In this document: positions 60,274-64,000 of the stretch, one piece after another | How positions within the stretch are numbered: the first letter of the stretch is position 1 | How the letters are laid out: the number at the start of each line of letters is the position of its first letter | Assembly: GCA_903884425.1 (NCBI GenBank) | Contig: CAISEP010000024.1 | Span: forward strand, 61,808-125,807 | DNA from: an uncultured Caulobacterales bacterium | GTDB lineage: Bacteria > Pseudomonadota > Alphaproteobacteria > Caulobacterales > Caulobacteraceae | Length of the DNA stretch: 64,000 nt | Direction of reading: 5' to 3' | Notes under the pieces: model-generated | The model's input: only the letters and a program-made list of their open reading frames with translations | Databases searched by the model: none | Told to the model about the DNA's origin: nothing | Made by a program: the position numbers and the translations under genes

Positions 60274-62280
60274 TCACTCCTTCGCCTCCCCCTCCCCGTC
60301 CGGGGCGGCGGGCAGGCCGAGTTCCGGCTGCTGGGCGGCTTCGAAGTCCCGGGCGAGGGTGCGGTAGAACCGGTCCCGCGGGTCGGACCCGGCGGCTTCC
60401 ACGAAGGCCCGCGGGGCCAGGCCCCGGTGCGCCACCAGCATGAAGTCCCGCCAGATCAGGGCCGGGGTCTCGCCGCCGGTCATGCCCTTCATGGGCTGGC
60501 CGTGGTCGTCACCTACCCAGACCCCGCAGACCAGGTCCGGGGTGAAGCCCACGAACCAGGCGTCCCGGTTGTTCTGGCTGGTGCCGGTCTTGCCCGCCGC
60601 CGGCCGGTCCAGCCGCGCCCGGCGTCCGGTGCCATAGGGGCTGTCGATCACCTGCTGCAGCACCCGCACCATCTGGGCGGCGTGGCCATTGTCATAGATC
60701 ACCGGCGGCAGGGCCGGATTGCGGTGCCAGAGCACGTCCCCGCGGGCATTGGCCACCTGGTGGATCAGGAAGGGCCGCATGGCGCGCCCGCCGGACTGGA
60801 ACACCTGATAGGCCCCGGTCAGCTCCGCCAGCGTCACCTCATAGGCCCCCAGCGCAATGGGCAGGGACGGGTCCGGGGGAATGCCGGAAATGCCGAACTG
60901 CCGGGCCAGCACGCCGATCTTCGCCGGACCCACCTCGTGCGCCACCCGCACCGCCACGGTGTTGACGGAGCGGACCACCGCCTCGGTCAGGCTGATATTG
61001 CCCCGATAGGTGCCGTCGGAATTCTCCGGCGCATAGTCCCCGTACTTCACCGGGGCGTCGGGCCGGACATCCTCCGGGATCATGCCGGCGGCAAAGGCCG
61101 CGGCATAGACCACGGGCTTGAAGGCAGAGCCCGGCTGGCGCTTGGCCTGGGTGGCACGGTTGAAGGCGGAGTCCCGGTGATCGAGCCCCCCCACCACGGC
61201 CAGCATGTCCCCGTCCGGCCCCAGGGCCACCAGCGCCCCCTCCGTCACACCGCGCCCGCGGGCAGCGGCGACGCCCTCCCGAACGGCCCGGGTGGCCTCC
61301 TGCTGCAGGCGGGGATCGATGGTCAGCCGCACCACCAGGTCCGGGGCCGCGCCGTTGGCCAGGCGCCGCGCCTCGGCCCCGGCCATGTCGAAGACGTAGC
61401 CATAGTCCCCCTCCCCCGCGGGCTCCGGCGCCAGCACCGGCGGATGGGCCAGCGCGTCCCGCCGCTGGGCGTCGGTGATCCAGTGCTCCGCCACCATCCG
61501 GTCCAGCACATGGTGGCTGCGGCGCATGGCCGCGCGCAGGTTGTTGCCGGGGTCCAGCCGCGTCGGGGCCTTGGGCAGGGAGGCCAGCAGGGCCGCCTCC
61601 GACAGGTTCAGGCGGGCGGCGGGCTTGCCGAACCACACCCGGCTGGCCGCCTCCACCCCATAGGCCCCGCCGCCGAAATAGGTGCGGTTGAGATAGAGGG
61701 TGAGGATCTCATCCTTGCTCAGCATGGCCTCGATCCGCAGGGACAGGGCCGCTTCCTGCAGCTTGCGGGTCAGGGTCTGGTCGGAGGACAGGAAGATGCC
61801 CCGGGCAACCTGCTGGGTGATGGTGGAGCCGCCCTGCACCACCCGGTGCGCCGTCAGGTCCGCCCGGGCCGCCCGGGCCACGCCCACCAGGTCCACCCCG
61901 TGGTGGTGGTAGAAGCGCCGGTCCTCCGCCGCCAGGAAGGCCTTGGGCACATAGGCGGGCAACTGGGCCAGGCCGATGGGCGGTCCGTGGCGGAAGCCCC
62001 GCTGCCCCAGCACCTGGCCATTGCGGTCGAGGAAGGTGATCCCCGGCGGCCGGTTCATGGACCACAGGGCCTGCTTGCCCGGGATCGGCGGCAGCTCGGC
62101 AAAGGCGATGCGCCAGACCCACAGGCCGATCAGCAGGGCGGCCAGGGTCCCGCCTATGGCCCCCACCACCAGCCCCCGCAGGATGGTCTGCCGCCGGACC
62201 GCCCGGGCATGGGCCAGGTCCGCGCGGATCGGTCCGGACGGCGGGTCGGCGGGGGAAGGATCGGGCGTCCAGTAGGTCAC
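60274..62280 (-). CDS. Penicillin-binding protein 1A family (transglycosylase/transpeptidase)
   Basis: 668 residues from a GTG. One membrane anchor (about 36-58), glycosyltransferase domain (about 90-265; AAEDRRFYHHHGVD and VQGGSTITQQVARG) and transpeptidase domain with GSAFKPVVYAAAF (SxxK), SVNT and KTGTSQNN. The length is shorter than E. coli PBP1a because the OB insert is missing. Builds peptidoglycan. Confidence 0.94.
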   Translation of the reverse strand: MTYWTPDPSPADPPSGPIRADLAHARAVRRQTILRGLVVGAIGGTLAALLIGLWVWRIAFAELPPIPGKQALWSMNRPPGITFLDRNGQVLGQRGFRHGPPIGLAQLPAYVPKAFLAAEDRRFYHHHGVDLVGVARAARADLTAHRVVQGGSTITQQVARGIFLSSDQTLTRKLQEAALSLRIEAMLSKDEILTLYLNRTYFGGGAYGVEAASRVWFGKPAARLNLSEAALLASLPKAPTRLDPGNNLRAAMRRSHHVLDRMVAEHWITDAQRRDALAHPPVLAPEPAGEGDYGYVFDMAGAEARRLANGAAPDLVVRLTIDPRLQQEATRAVREGVAAARGRGVTEGALVALGPDGDMLAVVGGLDHRDSAFNRATQAKRQPGSAFKPVVYAAAFAAGMIPEDVRPDAPVKYGDYAPENSDGTYRGNISLTEAVVRSVNTVAVRVAHEVGPAKIGVLARQFGISGIPPDPSLPIALGAYEVTLAELTGAYQVFQSGGRAMRPFLIHQVANARGDVLWHRNPALPPVIYDNGHAAQMVRVLQQVIDSPYGTGRRARLDRPAAGKTGTSQNNRDAWFVGFTPDLVCGVWVGDDHGQPMKGMTGGETPALIWRDFMLVAHRGLAPRAFVEAAGSDPRDRFYRTLARDFEAAQQPELGLPAAPDGEGEAKE

Positions 62281-62357
62281 GGGTCGCGGGGGCTCTGGGA
62301 TGAGGATGGCGTCAACAGTGTGGCGTTCGGCGCCGGAATACTCTACGGGCGTTTAGC

Positions 62358-62843
62358 ATGAGCGATAAGCCCTTCTGGGAAACCAAATCCCTCGAATCCA
62401 TGTCCGACGCGGAATGGGAGAGCCTGTGCGACGGCTGCGGCCGCTGCTGCGTGGTGCGCTTCGAGGACGAGGAGACCGGCGAGATCGTCCCCACCCGCGC
62501 CGCCTGCCGCCTGTTCGACGCCGACGCCTGCCGCTGCTCCAACTACGCGGCCCGCCAGGAATTCGTGCCGGACTGCATCAAGCTGACCCCGCAGGCCATC
62601 GAGGACCTGGGCTGGATGCCCACCACCTGCGCCTATCGCCGCCTGCACGAGGGCCGGGGCCTGGCCCCCTGGCACCCCCTGATCAGCGGCGACCCGAAGA
62701 GCGTGGAGCGGGCCGGGATCAGCGTCCGCGGCCAGGTCTTCTCCGAGACCATCCTGGCGGAGGTGGAGGACGCCATCGACTTCCCCGCCCCGGAATTCCT
62801 GCACGACCCGGACCTGGACCCAGGGGACGAGCCCGGCGCCTGA
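62358..62843 (+). CDS. YcgN/UPF0260-family cysteine-cluster protein
   Basis: 161 residues. CDGCGRCCVV, CRLF, CRCSNY and a later Cys form the family's cysteine cluster, probably a metal or Fe-S site. Starts MSDKPFWETKSLESMSDAEW, typical for the family. Function unknown. Confidence 0.9.
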   Translation: MSDKPFWETKSLESMSDAEWESLCDGCGRCCVVRFEDEETGEIVPTRAACRLFDADACRCSNYAARQEFVPDCIKLTPQAIEDLGWMPTTCAYRRLHEGRGLAPWHPLISGDPKSVERAGISVRGQVFSETILAEVEDAIDFPAPEFLHDPDLDPGDEPGA

Positions 62844-62874
62844 CGCACCTGTGGCGACATGCTAGGTATCTCCC

Positions 62875-63558
62875 ATGGCCCATGACGATCTGACCGACTA
62901 TCGACCGACCGACACCCGCGACTGGGCGCCGGACCTGCAGAAGTCGCGCATCTACGAACAGCTGCTGTCCGACATCATCCTGGGGGCCCTGCCCCCCTCC
63001 ACGCCCCTGGAGGAAAAGCGGCTGGCCCTTCGCTATGGCGCGGGCCTGGCCGGACTGCGGGAGGCGCTGGGCCGTCTGGCGCTGGAGGGCATGGTGGTGC
63101 GCCGGGCCCGGGTGGGCACGGTGGTGGCCCCCCTGGACCTGCGGGAGATCGAGCACGCCTTCGAGGTCCGCCGCCTGCTGGAGGGCCGCTCCGGCGCGCT
63201 GGCGGCCCTGGCGGCCACGGAGCAGGACATTGCCGACATCCGCTCAGCCTTCGACGGGGCGGAGGAGGCCGTGGCCCGGGGGGACTATCGCGCCCTTCTG
63301 GAGATGGACCGCAACTTCCACAAGGCGGTGGCCTGGGCGACGCACAATCCCCTGCTGGCGCGCTTCATCGTGTCCCTGCAGAACATCGCCACCCGCTTCT
63401 GGATCTTCGCCATGGAGCGCCAGAGCCCCGAGGCGCAGATGACCGACATCCTGCTGCACCGGGAGGCCGGAGAAGCCATCGCCGCCCGCGACCCCGTGGC
63501 GGCCGAGGCAGCCATGGAACGCCTGGTGGGCAATCCGCCCAGCGCCGGGGGGCGGTAG
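62875..63558 (+). CDS. GntR/FCD-family transcriptional regulator
   Basis: 227 residues. Winged helix (about 20-85; IILGALPPSTPLEEKRLALR) and an all-helical FCD effector domain (about 95-215) with metal-binding residues near DRNFHKAV and HREAGEAI. Family members respond to small organic acids. The target is not evident from neighbours. Confidence 0.88.
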   Translation: MAHDDLTDYRPTDTRDWAPDLQKSRIYEQLLSDIILGALPPSTPLEEKRLALRYGAGLAGLREALGRLALEGMVVRRARVGTVVAPLDLREIEHAFEVRRLLEGRSGALAALAATEQDIADIRSAFDGAEEAVARGDYRALLEMDRNFHKAVAWATHNPLLARFIVSLQNIATRFWIFAMERQSPEAQMTDILLHREAGEAIAARDPVAAEAAMERLVGNPPSAGGR

Positions 63559-63565
63559 GGGGCTC

Positions 63566-64000
63566 TGCGTCCTTCGAGACGGGCTTCGCCCTCCTCAGGA
63601 TGACGCGCGTTTGTTCCATACGCGGATCAGGATATGGGCTCGAAACCCCTACCTTCGTCATGGTGAGGAGCCCCGAAAGGGGCGTCTCGAACCACCCGCT
63701 GCGTCCTTCGAGACGGGCTTCGCCCTCCTCAGGATGACGCGCGTTTGTTCCACATGCGGATCAGGATGGGGGCTCGAACACCCCAACCTTCGTCATGGTG
63801 AGGAGCCCTGAAAGGGGCGTCTCGAACCACCCGCTGCGTCCTTCGAGACGGGCCTTGCGGCCCTCCTCAGGATGACGCGCGTTTGTTCCATATGCGGATC
63901 AGGATGTGGGCTCGAACACCCCAACCTTCGTCATGGTGAGGAGCCCTGAAAGGGGCGTCTCGAACCACCCGCTGCGTCCTTCGAGACGGGCCTTGCGGCC
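63566..64000 (+). repeat. Tandem array of A/B composite repeats running off the right edge
   Basis: Units start at 63566, 63700, 63835 and 63973 (134, 135 and 138 bp). Each is A then inverted B with a nearly identical spacer. The last unit is cut by the window. Stem cores change from GGGCTTCGCCC to GGGCCTTGCGGCCC between units. Units are too long and too structured for a CRISPR array. Confidence 0.92.

Noticed and set aside
63566..64000. CRISPR array at the right edge
   Set aside because: Units are 134-138 bp and nearly identical throughout, including the spacers, and single copies are scattered over the window. CRISPR repeats are 21-48 bp with unique spacers.

Overview
The window reads as chromosome of an alphaproteobacterium of the Caulobacterales (Caulobacter/Phenylobacterium/Brevundimonas type). 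The grounds are very high GC, an intact ATP synthase F1 operon with a short epsilon subunit, a two-piece methionine synthase, and three cell-cycle/polarity markers: a PodJ-like polar organiser (50827-54273), the CtrA-pathway phosphotransferase ChpT (58661-59377) and a TTAA-N7-TTAAC CtrA-type box upstream of the podJ-like gene. The genus cannot be resolved from sequence alone. I see no rRNA, tRNA, prophage or CRISPR array.

Layout. 1-6.2 kb: thioesterase, a small coiled-coil protein, then a divergent cluster of a membrane c-di-GMP phosphodiesterase with an exported type-1-copper cupredoxin-like protein (minus strand), facing a DUF3034 outer-membrane-type protein with an exported truncated globin (plus strand), then a carboxymuconolactone-decarboxylase-family protein. 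6.4-15 kb: Rieske oxygenase, and a minus-strand methionine/one-carbon operon (ArsR-methyltransferase regulator, metF, subclass B3 metallo-beta-lactamase-like protein, metH N-part, flavin-binding PNPOx-like protein, metH C-part) with a perfect palindrome just upstream. 15-20.7 kb: lipid-related genes (mlaA, mlaC, fatty acid desaturase, METTL20-like methyltransferase, sterol desaturase family). 20.8-25.2 kb: CtpA-type S41 protease, divergent polysaccharide deacetylase, rppH, alpha/beta hydrolase. 25.2-25.8 kb: a GIY-YIG nuclease gene bracketed by inverted composite hairpin repeats. 25.8-31.5 kb: atpHAGD-X-atpC with an unknown exported protein (X) inserted before atpC. 31.8-42 kb: AIM24-like protein, crotonase, acyltransferase, two SF1/SF2 helicases, folE, a pair of small paralogous unknowns. 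42-50.5 kb: ileS-lspA, DUF3035 lipoprotein, cysS, serine hydrolase, pyridoxal kinase. 50.8-63.6 kb: podJ-like, ubiA, hisI, RluA-family pseudouridine synthase, rpoH, chpT, dapB, PBP1a-type synthase, YcgN-family protein, GntR/FCD regulator.

Two families of structured intergenic repeats run through the window. Family A/B (ends TGCGTCCTTCGAGACG or TGCGTGGTTCGAGACG, about 105-140 bp composites) occurs at about ten loci and forms a tandem array at the right edge. Its hairpin arms change sequence between copies while staying complementary. Family C/D (arms TTCCCGGG/CCCGGGAA and TTCCCGCC/GGCGGGAA) occurs at 25.2-25.8, 45.7-45.9 and 60.2 kb. At 25.2-25.7 kb it brackets the GIY-YIG gene in inverted orientation like the ends of a transposable element. 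This is the best candidate here for an undescribed system. The copper protein / globin / DUF3034 / c-di-GMP phosphodiesterase cluster is the second.
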